A DNA stretch of 64,000 nt from Nitratireductor sp. B36 (GCF_020833685.1 NZ_JACKZY010000003.1:510997-574996); one strand, 5' to 3'. Positions 43,028-53,104 are shown, numbered from the stretch's first letter. A program made the numbers and translations. Notes: generated by a model not told the origin, from the letters alone.

Positions 43028-46000
43028 TTGGGAACCGGTGAGGGGTCAGATGTTGAGGAGCGATTTCGCGGTGAAGCGTTGGCCGCGTTGCTTCGGTCTG
43101 CCTCCGGTTGGGTGTGGGAAACCGACGAAAACCATCGCCTGACCTGGATTTCAAAAGAATTTCAGACTGTTACAGGGCTCGATCCGAAGCGTTTCATCGG
43201 CAGGTCACGTATCACCCTTGCGCGCAATGCCTTCCATCCCGTTGGCGATGTGGAAGCGCATGAGAGGCTTCTTGCTCAACGCCAGCCATTCGGACAATTC
43301 GTTTACGACCTCGAAGGCGGTCCGCAGGACTGTCGCTGGATCTCCGTTTCAGGCTTCCCGATATTCGATGAGGAACACCAGTTCTGCGGCTATCGGGGTG
43401 TGGCGCAGAATGTCACTCCGATTATGGGTCTTCTGCGTGATGCTGATCGTTCGAATGACGAAACGGATCCGAAAGAGCGTTACCCGGGCAGTGGCGGCCA
43501 CTTTGCCAGGTTGATGACCGCGCTGGATGTCACCCGAGATGCTTTGTGCTGCTACGATGCGGATGATCGGCTTGTGCTGAGCAACCAGGCAATGCATGTG
43601 ATGTACGCCGGTCTTGAGGATTTCATTCGTCCTGGCACATCTTTCGAAGCACTCCTTCGTGCGGGGGTGGAACGCGGAATCCTCTCAACCGAGGGTGCCG
43701 ACCCCGAAGTCTGGCTTCAGAAGGTCCTTGCGCTGCGAAGTTGTGAAGATGCATTTGAAAGCGTTATCCGCTTCACGGATGGCCGCTGGATCATGCATAG
43801 GGAGAAGCGGACCGCCGATGGCGGCACGATCGGCATATGTACCGATATAACCCGGCTCAGGCGTCATGAGGACGCGCTGGCGGCAGCGCTCGAGAAAGCG
43901 AAACTTGCCGAGGCAATTCTCGATGAACTGCCAAATCCTGTTTTTGCAAAAGATCAGGACCTCCGGTTCGTTCTGGTCAACAGGGCGTTCAAACGGACGC
44001 TTGGCGTGGAAGTTCCCGACATACTCGGACGGCGCGCGACAGATTTCACGTCGCCCGAACTCGCCGAAAGCTTCGAGAGAAGCGAACGTCATGTGCTCGA
44101 GACGCATGAGGATTTCGAAATTGAGGAGGATTTCGACCAGCCGGGCATCGGCAAGTATCGTATCGTGCGCAAGTGTCGTGTGGAGACGGAAAGCGGAACG
44201 CCCTACGTGGTGGGGGCCCTGTTCGACATCTCCGATATCCGCAAGCGCGAGAACGATGCCGAGGACGCCCGTCGGCAGCTTGCAGAAGTTCTGGAGACGC
44301 TGCCGGCCGGTGTCGTCATCTACGATCGTGACGATCGCTATGTTCTGGCCAACCGCAAGATGCAGGAAGCTCTGCCGGCCATGATTCCGGCCATGCGGCC
44401 GGGCAAGTCCTTGCGGCATGCGGTCGAGCTTGCCCATGACGCCGGATATTTCCGGCAAAGCGGTGATGCAGAGCTTGATGCATTATACGATACTGATCGA
44501 GAAGCGTGGATCGAAGGCTATCTCAAGTCCTATCAGGTGCGCCATCGCATCTTTGAGCGCAGTCACGCAAATGGTCGCTGGGTGAAAGCCATTGACACCC
44601 GGACAGAGGATGGGACCTTTGTCGGTGTGCGGGTGGATATAACCGAGCTGAAACAGCGGGAGGCCGAGCTGCAGGCGGCGCGAGAAGAGGCCGTCCTCGC
44701 CGACCGGGCAAAATCCGAGTTCCTTGCCAATATGAGCCATGAAATCCGAACGCCGATGAACGGTGTTCTGGGCATGACCGAGCTGTTGGCAAAAACAGAT
44801 CTCACAGCCAAGCAGAAAACCTTCACGGATATCATCCTGAAGTCGGGAAACGCGCTTCTGACCATCATCAACGACATTCTCGATTTTTCGAAGATTGATG
44901 CCGGACACATCGTCCTCGAAGCGGAGCCGTTTTATCTTGGGGAGGCCGTCGGCGATGTGGCGACTCTCATGTCTTCCCGGGCGAAGGAAAAAGACATCGA
45001 GCTGATCGTCCGGGTGGATCCCGGGATCACGCGGGCCGTGGTGGGTGATGTCGGACGCGTTCGCCAAATACTCACAAATCTCGTGGGCAATGCCGTCAAA
45101 TTCACCGAAAAAGGTCATGTTCTGGTGAATGTGAGCGGCAGCGATACCCCGGAGGGTGAACTCGCACTGCAATTCAGTGTGACGGACACGGGTATCGGTA
45201 TCCCGAAAAACAAGCTTCATCTGGTCTTCGACAAGTTCAGCCAGGTTGATGCCTCGTCGACCCGGCGTCATGAGGGGACCGGTCTCGGGCTCGCCATCAC
45301 GTCGCGTCTCGTTGGCCTTATGGGTGGCCAGATCGGTGTCGAGAGCGTTGAGGGGCGGGGGTCGACCTTCTGGTTCACACTGACGCTGCCCAAGGCCGCT
45401 GGCGTCACGCAGCAGCCGCTGGCCCCACGCGAAGTGAAGAACGCCCGCGTGCTCGTCGTGGACGACAATTCGGTCAACCGGATGATTTTGCGCGAGCAGA
45501 TGGAGTACTGGGGCTTTGATGCCTGCGTCGCCCGCAATGCCCTTGAAGGGCTGGAAGTGCTTCGTGCCGTGGCGCGAATGGGGTTGCGGGTCGACTGTAT
45601 GGTTGTCGACTATCAGATGCCGGGCATGAACGGGCTGGAGATGGTGGAAGCGATCCGCGCCGAACCCGAGATCGCCGAAGTGCCGGTGGTTTTGCTCACC
45701 TCTGTCGATCAGTCTCTGTCTGGTTTCGGTGCGCGCGAGCTGTCAATCGCAGCGCATCTGATCAAGCCAGCGCGGTCCTCAGCGCTTCTCGAGGCGATGA
45801 TCACGGCGATGCAGACCACGGTGGACGGCCCCACGACGGGCAGCCTCTCGGACCGAGACACAGCGGCGACCGCGGTCGGGGATGCGGGAGAGCTCGCCGA
45901 ACCGCTTCGGGAGGTGGAGAAGGTGTCACCGGATGATGATGGCACCTCCCCTAGCATCGATGTTTTGGTTGCAGAAGACAATGAGGTCAACCAGCTCGTC

Positions 46001-46348
46001 TTCCGGCAAATTCTCAGCGAAGCAGGATTGCGTTTCGAAATCGTGGAAAACGGTCGACGTGCGCTCGAAGAATGTGCGCGCAAGAAACCCCGACTGATTT
46101 TAATGGACGTTTCGATGCCCGAGATGAACGGGCTGGAAGCGACAAGGGAGATTCGCCAACGTGAAACTGGCGCTCGCACACGTGTCCCTATCATTGGCGT
46201 GACCGCTCATGCATTGAAGGGCGATCGCGAATTGTGCCTGGAGGCGGGGATGGACGATTATCTCTCCAAACCGATCAGTCCCAGGGCGCTTTTGGAGAAA
46301 ATCAACTCCTGGGTGAATTCCCTATCCGTAAAATCAATTCAGAAATGA
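43028..46348 (+). CDS. Soluble hybrid histidine kinase with multiple PAS and two receiver domains
   Basis: A 1106-residue hybrid sensor kinase without any membrane segment. About four PAS domains occupy residues 20-545. A HisKA domain carries His571 (MSHEIRTPMNGVLGM), and an HATPase domain has its N box (LVGNAVKF) and DTGIGIP. Two receiver domains follow, with acceptors Asp861 and Asp1027. It resembles ArcB/BarA-type phosphorelay kinases but lacks an Hpt domain, so a separate phosphotransfer protein is needed. The start is a TTG after GGGGAG at 43015. It occupies the place that phoR often has before pstS in rhizobia, but is not PhoR. The signal is cytoplasmic and unknown. Confidence 0.9.
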   Translation: MGTGEGSDVEERFRGEALAALLRSASGWVWETDENHRLTWISKEFQTVTGLDPKRFIGRSRITLARNAFHPVGDVEAHERLLAQRQPFGQFVYDLEGGPQDCRWISVSGFPIFDEEHQFCGYRGVAQNVTPIMGLLRDADRSNDETDPKERYPGSGGHFARLMTALDVTRDALCCYDADDRLVLSNQAMHVMYAGLEDFIRPGTSFEALLRAGVERGILSTEGADPEVWLQKVLALRSCEDAFESVIRFTDGRWIMHREKRTADGGTIGICTDITRLRRHEDALAAALEKAKLAEAILDELPNPVFAKDQDLRFVLVNRAFKRTLGVEVPDILGRRATDFTSPELAESFERSERHVLETHEDFEIEEDFDQPGIGKYRIVRKCRVETESGTPYVVGALFDISDIRKRENDAEDARRQLAEVLETLPAGVVIYDRDDRYVLANRKMQEALPAMIPAMRPGKSLRHAVELAHDAGYFRQSGDAELDALYDTDREAWIEGYLKSYQVRHRIFERSHANGRWVKAIDTRTEDGTFVGVRVDITELKQREAELQAAREEAVLADRAKSEFLANMSHEIRTPMNGVLGMTELLAKTDLTAKQKTFTDIILKSGNALLTIINDILDFSKIDAGHIVLEAEPFYLGEAVGDVATLMSSRAKEKDIELIVRVDPGITRAVVGDVGRVRQILTNLVGNAVKFTEKGHVLVNVSGSDTPEGELALQFSVTDTGIGIPKNKLHLVFDKFSQVDASSTRRHEGTGLGLAITSRLVGLMGGQIGVESVEGRGSTFWFTLTLPKAAGVTQQPLAPREVKNARVLVVDDNSVNRMILREQMEYWGFDACVARNALEGLEVLRAVARMGLRVDCMVVDYQMPGMNGLEMVEAIRAEPEIAEVPVVLLTSVDQSLSGFGARELSIAAHLIKPARSSALLEAMITAMQTTVDGPTTGSLSDRDTAATAVGDAGELAEPLREVEKVSPDDDGTSPSIDVLVAEDNEVNQLVFRQILSEAGLRFEIVENGRRALEECARKKPRLILMDVSMPEMNGLEATREIRQRETGARTRVPIIGVTAHALKGDRELCLEAGMDDYLSKPISPRALLEKINSWVNSLSVKSIQK

Positions 46349-46886
46349 GTAAGAATTCCTTACAAGCTTTTGATAAATAATGATTTTTCAACCAAACATG
46401 CGCGTTTCGTATTACTAGCGTGATCGCACCATTTAGGGAAAACGACGCTCTCATTAAAGTTGAGACAAATGGTCAATGCTTGGCCATGGTTTTTCCGGGC
46501 GGGTGGAGGTCCACAGGCCATGGGTGGTCCAAACGAGCCCCAACAGGATCTATCCGGGTTTTAAACCCAGCCCAGTGTGATTTGCCATTCAATATGGCCT
46601 TTCCCCCGCCCGGCTTTTTCTGATCTCAAGAGATGTGTCTCAGAGCTGAGCGGCGGCTCGGTGTCGGCGCTCCTGGTGTCAGCGCTCCTGGTGTCGGGGG
46701 CTGGCGAATGGATATGCCCGCCCACCGTGCCCTTTTGCATCCCTGCCGATTTAAGAAGGCGACGCTGATTTTCGTTCGTAATCAGGCTGACACGGAACTG
46801 TCATGGAACTGTTACACAGAGTTGTTATTCCGCTCCCCGACGCCGGCAGGGCGTCTGACCGAATTCCGAACAGGGAGCTGTCTCCA
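46349..46886. other. 538-bp intergenic region before pstS
   Basis: No gene could be supported here; the short open frames have no ribosome-binding site or family resemblance. Contents: an inverted repeat CCGGGCGGG (46495-46503)/CCCGCCCGG (46605-46613), and a near-palindrome GGGTTTTAAACCC (46556-46568) lying between those arms. A 15-bp tandem repeat GGTGTCRGCGCTCCT occurs twice plus a partial copy at 46660-46696. The PHO box is at 46787-46815. Confidence 0.6.
46787..46815 (+). promoter_or_regulatory. Triple-repeat PHO box of the pst operon
   Basis: Three 7-mers, CTGACAC (46787-46793), CTGTCAT (46798-46804) and CTGTTAC (46809-46815), are each separated by GGAA, giving an 11-bp period. The consensus PHO box is two CTGTCAT-type repeats with 4-bp spacers, so PhoB should bind strongly, possibly as more than one dimer. 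It lies 71 bp before the pstS start. Confidence 0.9.
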
Positions 46887-47924
46887 ATGAAAAAATTCCT
46901 TCTTACCGCTTCGGCGGCCACGATCGCCCTTGCCGGTGCGGTCGGCGCGGCCGCGGCCCGCGATCAGGTTCAGATCGCCGGCTCTTCGACCGTTCTCCCC
47001 TATGCGAAGATCGTTGCCGAAAACTTCGGCGAAACCTTCCCGAACTTCAAGACGCCGGTCGTCGAGTCCGGTGGTTCGTCCGCTGGTCTGAAAGAGTTCT
47101 GCAAGGGCGTCGGTGAAGCCACGATCGACATTGCCAATGCATCGCGCAAAATCCGCGAAAAGGAAGTTGCAGCCTGCGCCGAAGCAGGTGTAACCGAAAT
47201 CCAGGAAATCCAGTTTGGCTATGACGGCATCGTCTTCGCCACCGATATCCAGGGTCCGGATTGGGCGCTTGAGCCTGTTGATGTCTACAAGGCACTGGCG
47301 GCGAAGGTCGCAGTCGACGGCAAGCTGGTCGACAATCCCTATAAGAAGTGGAACGAAGTGAACCCGGATCTGCCGGATTGGGACATCGCTGCTTACATCC
47401 CCGGTGAAAAGCACGGCACCCGCGAAGTCTTCGAGGAGAAGGTGCTTGCAGCCGGTTGTGAGGTTGCTGGTGGTCTCAAGGCTGCCGAAGAGGCTGGCCT
47501 CGACGAAGACGCTGCCGAAGCCGCATGCATTGCGGTTCGCAAGGATGGCGGCGCGGTCGACATCGACGGCGACTACACCGAGACGCTCGCCCGCATCGAC
47601 GCCAACAAGACCGGCGTCGGCGTGTTCGGCCTCTCCTTCTACGAGAACAATGCCGACAAGCTGAAGGTCGCCACCATCAACGGCATCACGCCGTCGGTCG
47701 ACACGATCTCCACCGGCGAATACCCCGTGTCGCGCCCGCTTCAGTTCTACGTGAAGAAGGCTCATATCGGGGTCGTTCCTGGCCTGAAGGAATATGTCGA
47801 GTTCTTCCTCGACGATCAGATGGTCGGCCCGGAAAGCCCGCTCGCCGATTACGGTCTGGTTCCGGCTCCGGATGCGGAGCGTGATGCTCAGCGCAAGGCT
47901 TTCGAGGCTGGCGAAACCATGTAA
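46887..47924 (+). CDS. pstS: Phosphate ABC transporter substrate-binding protein
   Basis: A 345-residue periplasmic phosphate-binding protein. The signal peptide ends near AAA-RD (about residue 25). The mature protein opens with the phosphate-contact segment IAGSSTVLPYA and has ESGGSSAGLKEFC and GTREVFEEK. It belongs to the longer PstS subfamily with an insertion carrying several Cys. The ATG at 46887 follows AGGGAG. It is the first gene of the PHO-regulated operon and is expressed under phosphate starvation. Confidence 0.94.
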   Translation: MKKFLLTASAATIALAGAVGAAAARDQVQIAGSSTVLPYAKIVAENFGETFPNFKTPVVESGGSSAGLKEFCKGVGEATIDIANASRKIREKEVAACAEAGVTEIQEIQFGYDGIVFATDIQGPDWALEPVDVYKALAAKVAVDGKLVDNPYKKWNEVNPDLPDWDIAAYIPGEKHGTREVFEEKVLAAGCEVAGGLKAAEEAGLDEDAAEAACIAVRKDGGAVDIDGDYTETLARIDANKTGVGVFGLSFYENNADKLKVATINGITPSVDTISTGEYPVSRPLQFYVKKAHIGVVPGLKEYVEFFLDDQMVGPESPLADYGLVPAPDAERDAQRKAFEAGETM

Positions 47925-47941
47925 TCCGGTTTCCGCATGAC

Positions 47942-47969
47942 AACGCAGGCGGCTCAAGCCGCCTGCGTT
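47942..47969. terminator. Strong hairpin between pstS and pstC (partial terminator or stabiliser)
   Basis: AACGCAGGCGGCT (47942-47954) pairs perfectly with AGCCGCCTGCGTT (47957-47969) across a two-base loop. No T run follows. It lies 17 bp after the pstS stop, where a processing or attenuating hairpin would leave more pstS than pstCAB mRNA, as is usual for binding proteins. Confidence 0.65.
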
Positions 47970-48028
47970 CGGTCTTTGCGGAGAGATTGTGAACTGGACG
48001 CCCGGCCAGGTGCCGGAGAGGGGGCTTC

Positions 48029-49501
48029 GTGGCCTGGGGACTTCTCCTTACCATCATCGTTTTCATTGGCGTTGTCGGATACGTTCTCGGCAGTGCACGT
48101 GCGAAGAAGCAAATTGCCTCGTCGGCCGAGAAGCCGCATTCGCGTGCACATTATCATGGCTGGTGGGTGTTCCTGCTTGCTGTTTTGCCGGCGGTGTTTT
48201 TCATGGCGGCCTGGTCTGCCGGTAGCTATGCCTATGTGGATCGCGCAATCAGCGAGCGGATGCCCGAGCAAACGGCGGACAGCGCGATCGCAAGCCGTTC
48301 TCTGGCTTTGGGGATGGTGCGCAATCTTGCAGCCGGCATGCGCAGGCTCGAAACCGATCCGGCCATTGCCGAAGTGCCGGAAAGTTTTGAGGAGCTGCGT
48401 CCTGTCCTTGCAGAGCGCGGTGTTGCGCTGGCTTCGGATACGCAGGATTACATGATCCCCATCGCGGCCGAGCTTAACGCCATGCAGGACAATGCAGCGT
48501 GGATCGGCACGGTAATCGCGATCCTGCTGTCGCTGGGAGGCGCGGTACTCGGCTTACGAAGTGTTCGACCTCGGGGCCGGGCCAGGAACAATGTCGAGCG
48601 CATCATTACCTTGGGCCTCTTGGCCGCCTCCACCATCGCCATCCTGACGACGGTGGGCATCGTCTTTTCCATGCTGTTCGAGACGATCCATTTCTTCCGC
48701 TCGGTGTCGCTGAGCAACTTCTTTTTCGGAACCGTCTGGGACCCGCGCTTCGCTGCGGCCGGTGCGGAGGCGCAGGAGGGGCAGTTCGGTCTCATCCCGC
48801 TGCTTGCCGGTACGATCTATATTGCTTTCGTGGCGATGCTGTTTGCCGTGCCTGTGGGACTGATGGCGGCGATTTACATGGCCGAATATGCCTCCAAGCG
48901 CGTGCGTTCGGTGGTCAAGCCCCTGCTAGAGGTTCTGGCCGGAATTCCGACCATTGTCTACGGTTTCTTCGCCCTGGTTACGGTCGGTCCATTCCTGCGC
49001 GACATGAGCGCGGCGATCGCCGGCGGCCCCGGCTTTATCCAGGCGCAAAGCGTTCTGACAGCAGGTCTCGTTATGGGCATCATGTTGATCCCCTTCGTCT
49101 CGTCGCTGTCGGATGACATTATCACAGCAGTGCCGCGTGCTATGCGCGATGGTTCGCTCGGCCTCGGCGCGACGCGCTCCGAAACGATCAAACGGGTCAT
49201 CCTGCCAGCCGCGCTGCCAGGCATTGTCGGCGCATTGCTGCTGACGGCTTCCCGCGCCATTGGCGAAACCATGATCGTCGTGCTGGCTGCCGGTGTTGCT
49301 GCCAACCTCACGCTCAACCCGTTCGAGGCGATGACGACCATCACCGTGAAGATCGTCAACCAGCTTACGGGCGACCTTGAGTTCACCTCGCCTCAAACGC
49401 TGGTTGCCTTCGCGCTGGGCATGACCCTGTTTGTGCTCACACTCGGCATGAATGTTTTCGCGCTCTACATCGTGCGCAAGTACCGGGAGCAATACGAATG
49501 A
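48029..49501 (+). CDS. pstC: Phosphate ABC transporter permease PstC
   Basis: A 490-residue membrane subunit, longer than the E. coli protein (about 320) because of an N-terminal extension with two extra helices and a periplasmic loop (about 1-180). This form is common in rhizobia. The core has the six-helix permease with the coupling loop LGLGATRSETIKRVILPAALPGI. The GTG start at 48029 has GGAGAGGGGG. It overlaps pstA by ATGA. Confidence 0.93.
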   Translation: MAWGLLLTIIVFIGVVGYVLGSARAKKQIASSAEKPHSRAHYHGWWVFLLAVLPAVFFMAAWSAGSYAYVDRAISERMPEQTADSAIASRSLALGMVRNLAAGMRRLETDPAIAEVPESFEELRPVLAERGVALASDTQDYMIPIAAELNAMQDNAAWIGTVIAILLSLGGAVLGLRSVRPRGRARNNVERIITLGLLAASTIAILTTVGIVFSMLFETIHFFRSVSLSNFFFGTVWDPRFAAAGAEAQEGQFGLIPLLAGTIYIAFVAMLFAVPVGLMAAIYMAEYASKRVRSVVKPLLEVLAGIPTIVYGFFALVTVGPFLRDMSAAIAGGPGFIQAQSVLTAGLVMGIMLIPFVSSLSDDIITAVPRAMRDGSLGLGATRSETIKRVILPAALPGIVGALLLTASRAIGETMIVVLAAGVAANLTLNPFEAMTTITVKIVNQLTGDLEFTSPQTLVAFALGMTLFVLTLGMNVFALYIVRKYREQYE

Positions 49502-50814
49502 CCGATGCTGTCTACAAAGGAGGGGATGCTCCCCGCGCATCTGTGCGCCGCGATATCGGCATCAAGAAGCGTTATGCGGCAGAACAGCGTTTCCGGATGT
49601 ATGGGATCATTGCGATTGCCATCGGCATCTTCTTTCTGGCTGCGCTTTTATGGTCGGTGATCTCCAACGGCTACACCGCCTTTTGGCAAACATCCATCAA
49701 TCTGGACGTCACCTTCGCCGAGAATATCATTGACCCGGATAATGAGCGTGCGTCCGACCCCAACACGCTGCTCACCGCCAATTACCCGAAACTGGCCACC
49801 GATGCCCTGGCGGCAAAGCTTGGCGTCGATCCGGAGAACCGGCGATTGGTTCGCGAGGTGGGCGGCTTGATCTCAAATGGTGTACGCACGCAATTGCGTG
49901 ACATGGTGATAGCCGATCCTTCGATCATTGGAACGACACAGAATGTCTGGGTCCTGGCGAGCGGAGACGTTGATTCCGCTCTCAAGGGGCAGGTCAATCT
50001 CGAGGTGGAGGAAAGCCGCCGCAAGGTCTCCGACCAGCAGCTCGAATGGATGCGCGTCATGGAAGCAGACGGCGTTCTGGAACAGCGCTTCAATACAGGG
50101 CTTTTCACCCGCGGTGCCTCGAGCCGGCCTGAAACGGCAGGTATGGGGGTGGCCATCGTGGGCTCGCTCTACATGATGTTGATCGTGCTCCTTCTGGCGC
50201 TGCCGATCGGCGTTGCCGCCTCGATTTATCTTGAGGAGTTCGCGCCGCAGAACAAGCTGACCGATCTGATCGAGGTCAACATCAACAATCTGGCGGCCGT
50301 GCCGTCCATCGTCTTCGGTCTCCTCGGTCTCGCCGTGTTCATCAACTTCATGCATCTGCCGCGCTCTGCGTCTCTTGTGGGCGGTCTGGTGCTGACGCTG
50401 ATGACATTGCCGACGATCATAATTGCGACGCGTGCAGCGCTGCGCGCCGTACCGCCCTCGATCCGCTCGGCAGCTCTCGGCCTTGGTGCCTCGCGCACAC
50501 AGACGGTGTTTCACCATGTGCTGCCGCTGGCTGCGCCCGGCATTCTGACGGGCACGATCATCGGCCTCGCCCAGGCACTCGGCGAAACGGCCCCGCTGCT
50601 TCTGATCGGCATGGTGGCTTTCGTGGCCGATTACCCCACCACGCCGCTCGATCCCGCTACGGCGCTGCCGGTACAGATCTATATGTGGGCGAACGAAGCC
50701 GAACGCGCCTTTGTCGAGCGTACCTCGGGCGCTATCATCGTATTGCTGCTGTTCCTCGCCGTGATGAACATCACCGCCATAATTCTGCGGCGGCGCGTCG
50801 AGCGTCGCTGGTAA
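49498..50814 (+). CDS. pstA: Phosphate ABC transporter permease PstA
   Basis: A 438-residue partner of PstC, also extended relative to E. coli by a large N-terminal periplasmic loop (about 60-210). The coupling loop [23 protein letters not shown] and the [11 protein letters not shown] cytosolic segment are clear. It starts within the pstC stop codon and precedes pstB by 14 bp. Confidence 0.94.
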   Translation: MTDAVYKGGDAPRASVRRDIGIKKRYAAEQRFRMYGIIAIAIGIFFLAALLWSVISNGYTAFWQTSINLDVTFAENIIDPDNERASDPNTLLTANYPKLATDALAAKLGVDPENRRLVREVGGLISNGVRTQLRDMVIADPSIIGTTQNVWVLASGDVDSALKGQVNLEVEESRRKVSDQQLEWMRVMEADGVLEQRFNTGLFTRGASSRPETAGMGVAIVGSLYMMLIVLLLALPIGVAASIYLEEFAPQNKLTDLIEVNINNLAAVPSIVFGLLGLAVFINFMHLPRSASLVGGLVLTLMTLPTIIIATRAALRAVPPSIRSAALGLGASRTQTVFHHVLPLAAPGILTGTIIGLAQALGETAPLLLIGMVAFVADYPTTPLDPATALPVQIYMWANEAERAFVERTSGAIIVLLLFLAVMNITAIILRRRVERRW

Positions 50815-50828
50815 CGGAGTGGAAGGAC

Positions 50829-51644
50829 ATGAATATGCTCACTGATGCTGCTGTCGAAGAAGCACTGGATGCGAGCCAGAAGCCAAAACCTCTCAAGATG
50901 CGCGGTGAGAATGTGCGTGTCTTCTACGGCGAGAAGCAAGCGCTTTTCGATGTGAATCTGGATGTTCTGGAAAACCAGGTGACGGCGCTTATCGGCCCTT
51001 CGGGCTGTGGCAAGTCCACGTTTCTGCGTTGTCTCAACCGCATGAATGACACGATCGATATTTGCCGGATCGAAGGCAAGATCACGCTTGATGATCAAGA
51101 CATCTATGATCCTAAGATCGATGTGGTGGAGCTGCGTGCCCGTGTTGGCATGGTTTTCCAGAAGCCAAATCCATTCCCCAAGTCGATTTACGAGAACATC
51201 GCTTATGGGCCGCGCATCCATGGGCTGGCTTCCAAGAAGGCTGAGTTCGATGAAATCGTCGAGTCCAGCCTGCAGAAGGCCGGCCTCTTCAACGAGGTGA
51301 AGGACCGTTTGCATGAGCCCGGCACGGGTCTCTCCGGCGGCCAGCAGCAGCGTTTATGCATTGCGCGCGCCATCGCGGTTTCGCCCGAGGTGATCCTCAT
51401 GGATGAGCCGTGCTCGGCTCTTGATCCCATCGCCACCGCCAAGGTGGAAGAGCTGATCGACGAACTGCGCGAGAACTACACGATCGTCATCGTCACGCAC
51501 TCCATGCAGCAGGCGGCGCGCGTTTCGCAGCGCACGGCCATGTTCCATCTGGGCAACCTTGTCGAGGAAGGTCCGACGGACAAGATGTTCACCAATCCGG
51601 ATGACAAGCGCACCCAGGATTACATCACCGGTCGCTTCGGTTGA
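50829..51644 (+). CDS. pstB: Phosphate ABC transporter ATP-binding protein
   Basis: A 271-residue ATPase with Walker [10 protein letters not shown], the signature [14 protein letters not shown], Walker [13 protein letters not shown] and the switch His in VTHSMQQ. The PstB-specific CLNRMND and [18 protein letters not shown] are present. The ATG at 50829 has GGAAGGA. It powers the PstCA channel and with PhoU signals phosphate status. Confidence 0.97.
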   Translation: MNMLTDAAVEEALDASQKPKPLKMRGENVRVFYGEKQALFDVNLDVLENQVTALIGPSGCGKSTFLRCLNRMNDTIDICRIEGKITLDDQDIYDPKIDVVELRARVGMVFQKPNPFPKSIYENIAYGPRIHGLASKKAEFDEIVESSLQKAGLFNEVKDRLHEPGTGLSGGQQQRLCIARAIAVSPEVILMDEPCSALDPIATAKVEELIDELRENYTIVIVTHSMQQAARVSQRTAMFHLGNLVEEGPTDKMFTNPDDKRTQDYITGRFG

Positions 51645-51666
51645 CGCACAGATAAGGAACCAGATC

Positions 51667-52377
51667 ATGGGCGAGCACACAGTCAGCTCCTTCGATGAGG
51701 AACTCGGTGAGATCGACCGCCTCATTCGCGATATGGGCGATCTCTCCGGTGCGATGACCCGCGCCTCCACCAATGCCCTTCTTCATTCCGATACCGCGCT
51801 GGCACAGCGCGTTATCTCCGATGACACGATCATGGACGCCAAGCAGCGCGATCTCGACGAACGCGCCATAACACTGATCGCCAAGCGCCAGCCGATGGCA
51901 CAGGATCTGCGAAGCGTCGTCGGTGCCATTCGTATGGCGGCGGATCTGGAGCGTATCGGTGATCTTGCGAAGAACATCGCCAAGCGCGTCAGCGCGGTGG
52001 GCCAGAGCGCTACACCGCGAACACTAGCGCATTCCATAGACGCCATGGCAGGCCTGGTGCTGCAGCAGGTTAATGCTGTGGTCGAGCATTACGTGAAGCG
52101 CGATGCCGATGCCTTGATCCAGTTACGCGACGACGACGAGAAAATCGACATTCAGTATACGTCGGTGTTCCGGGAATTGCTGACTTATATGATGGAAGAT
52201 CCGCGCAACATCACCTCGTGCACGCATCTTCTCTTCTGCGCGAAAAATCTGGAACGCATTGGCGATCATGTGACGAATATCGCCGAGAATGCCTATTATG
52301 TGGTGACGGGGGAGCAGCTTCCGGTCCAGCGGCCGAAGCTTGATGAAACACAGATGACGGTCGATACGGATGCCTAA
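51667..52377 (+). CDS. phoU: Phosphate signalling protein PhoU
   Basis: A 236-residue protein made of two three-helix repeats, each with an acidic metal-binding motif of the ExxxD type (ADLERIGDLAKNIA and KNLERIGDHVTNIAE). It couples Pst activity to the sensor kinase and PhoB. The ATG at 51667 was chosen; the frame opens within pstB. It lies 22 bp after pstB and 34 bp before phoB. Confidence 0.96.
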   Translation: MGEHTVSSFDEELGEIDRLIRDMGDLSGAMTRASTNALLHSDTALAQRVISDDTIMDAKQRDLDERAITLIAKRQPMAQDLRSVVGAIRMAADLERIGDLAKNIAKRVSAVGQSATPRTLAHSIDAMAGLVLQQVNAVVEHYVKRDADALIQLRDDDEKIDIQYTSVFRELLTYMMEDPRNITSCTHLLFCAKNLERIGDHVTNIAENAYYVVTGEQLPVQRPKLDETQMTVDTDA

Positions 52378-52411
52378 GCGGCCGTAGCAATGCTTTAGGA
52401 GAATGCCTTCC

Positions 52412-53101
52412 ATGATTGCCCCCAAGGTCATGGTCGTTGAAGACGACGAACCGCTCTGCGTCCTGTTGAAATACAATCTGGAGGCGGAAGGGTATCAGGT
52501 AGAGATGATCTCGCGCGGCGATGAAGCCGAGGTGCGGTTGCAGGAGAATGTCCCGGATCTGCTCGTTCTGGACTGGATGGTTCCGGCCGTATCAGGCATC
52601 GAACTGTGCCGCCGGCTGCGCATGCGTCCTGAAACCGAGCGTCTTCCCATTATCATGCTCACCGCGCGCGGTGAGGAAAGCGACCGCGTTCGCGGTCTTT
52701 CCACCGGTGCCGACGATTATCTGGTCAAGCCGTTTTCGACGCCCGAGTTCGTTGCGCGTGTGCGGGCGCTCCTGCGCAGAGCCAAGCCTGAGGTTCTCTC
52801 AACGGTGCTGTCTGTGGGCGATATTGTGCTCGACCGCGAATCGCATCGCGTTTACCGGCGCAAGAATGAAATCCGTCTGGGACCGACCGAGTTTCGCTTG
52901 CTGGAATTCATGATGCAGCATCCGGGGCGGGTCTTTTCGCGCAGCCAGCTGCTCGACAATGTATGGGGTGAGACGATCTATATCGACGAGCGCACCGTGG
53001 ATGTCCATGTGGGCCGGTTGCGCAAGGCCGTGAACCAGGGGCGGCTTCCCGATGTGATCCGCACCATTCGCGGCGCAGGCTACGCCATTCGAGAAGCCTG
53101 A
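52412..53101 (+). CDS. phoB: Phosphate regulon response regulator
   Basis: A 229-residue OmpR/PhoB-type regulator. The receiver domain has the acidic pair in VEDDEP, the phosphoacceptor Asp in LLVLDWMVP, and LVKPF. The C-terminal winged helix includes RVFSRSQLLDNVWGE and the DVHVGRLRKAVN recognition region. The ATG at 52412 sits 10 nt from AGGAG; an ATG at 52403 is too close to that site. It binds the PHO box at 46787. Its kinase PhoR is not in the window. Confidence 0.95.
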   Translation: MIAPKVMVVEDDEPLCVLLKYNLEAEGYQVEMISRGDEAEVRLQENVPDLLVLDWMVPAVSGIELCRRLRMRPETERLPIIMLTARGEESDRVRGLSTGADDYLVKPFSTPEFVARVRALLRRAKPEVLSTVLSVGDIVLDRESHRVYRRKNEIRLGPTEFRLLEFMMQHPGRVFSRSQLLDNVWGETIYIDERTVDVHVGRLRKAVNQGRLPDVIRTIRGAGYAIREA

Positions 53102-53104
53102 TAC

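Noticed and set aside
46420-46890. Three short open frames in the region before pstS
   Set aside because: None has a ribosome-binding site, and the tandem repeat at 46660 produces repetitive sequence such as LLVSALLVSG without family features.
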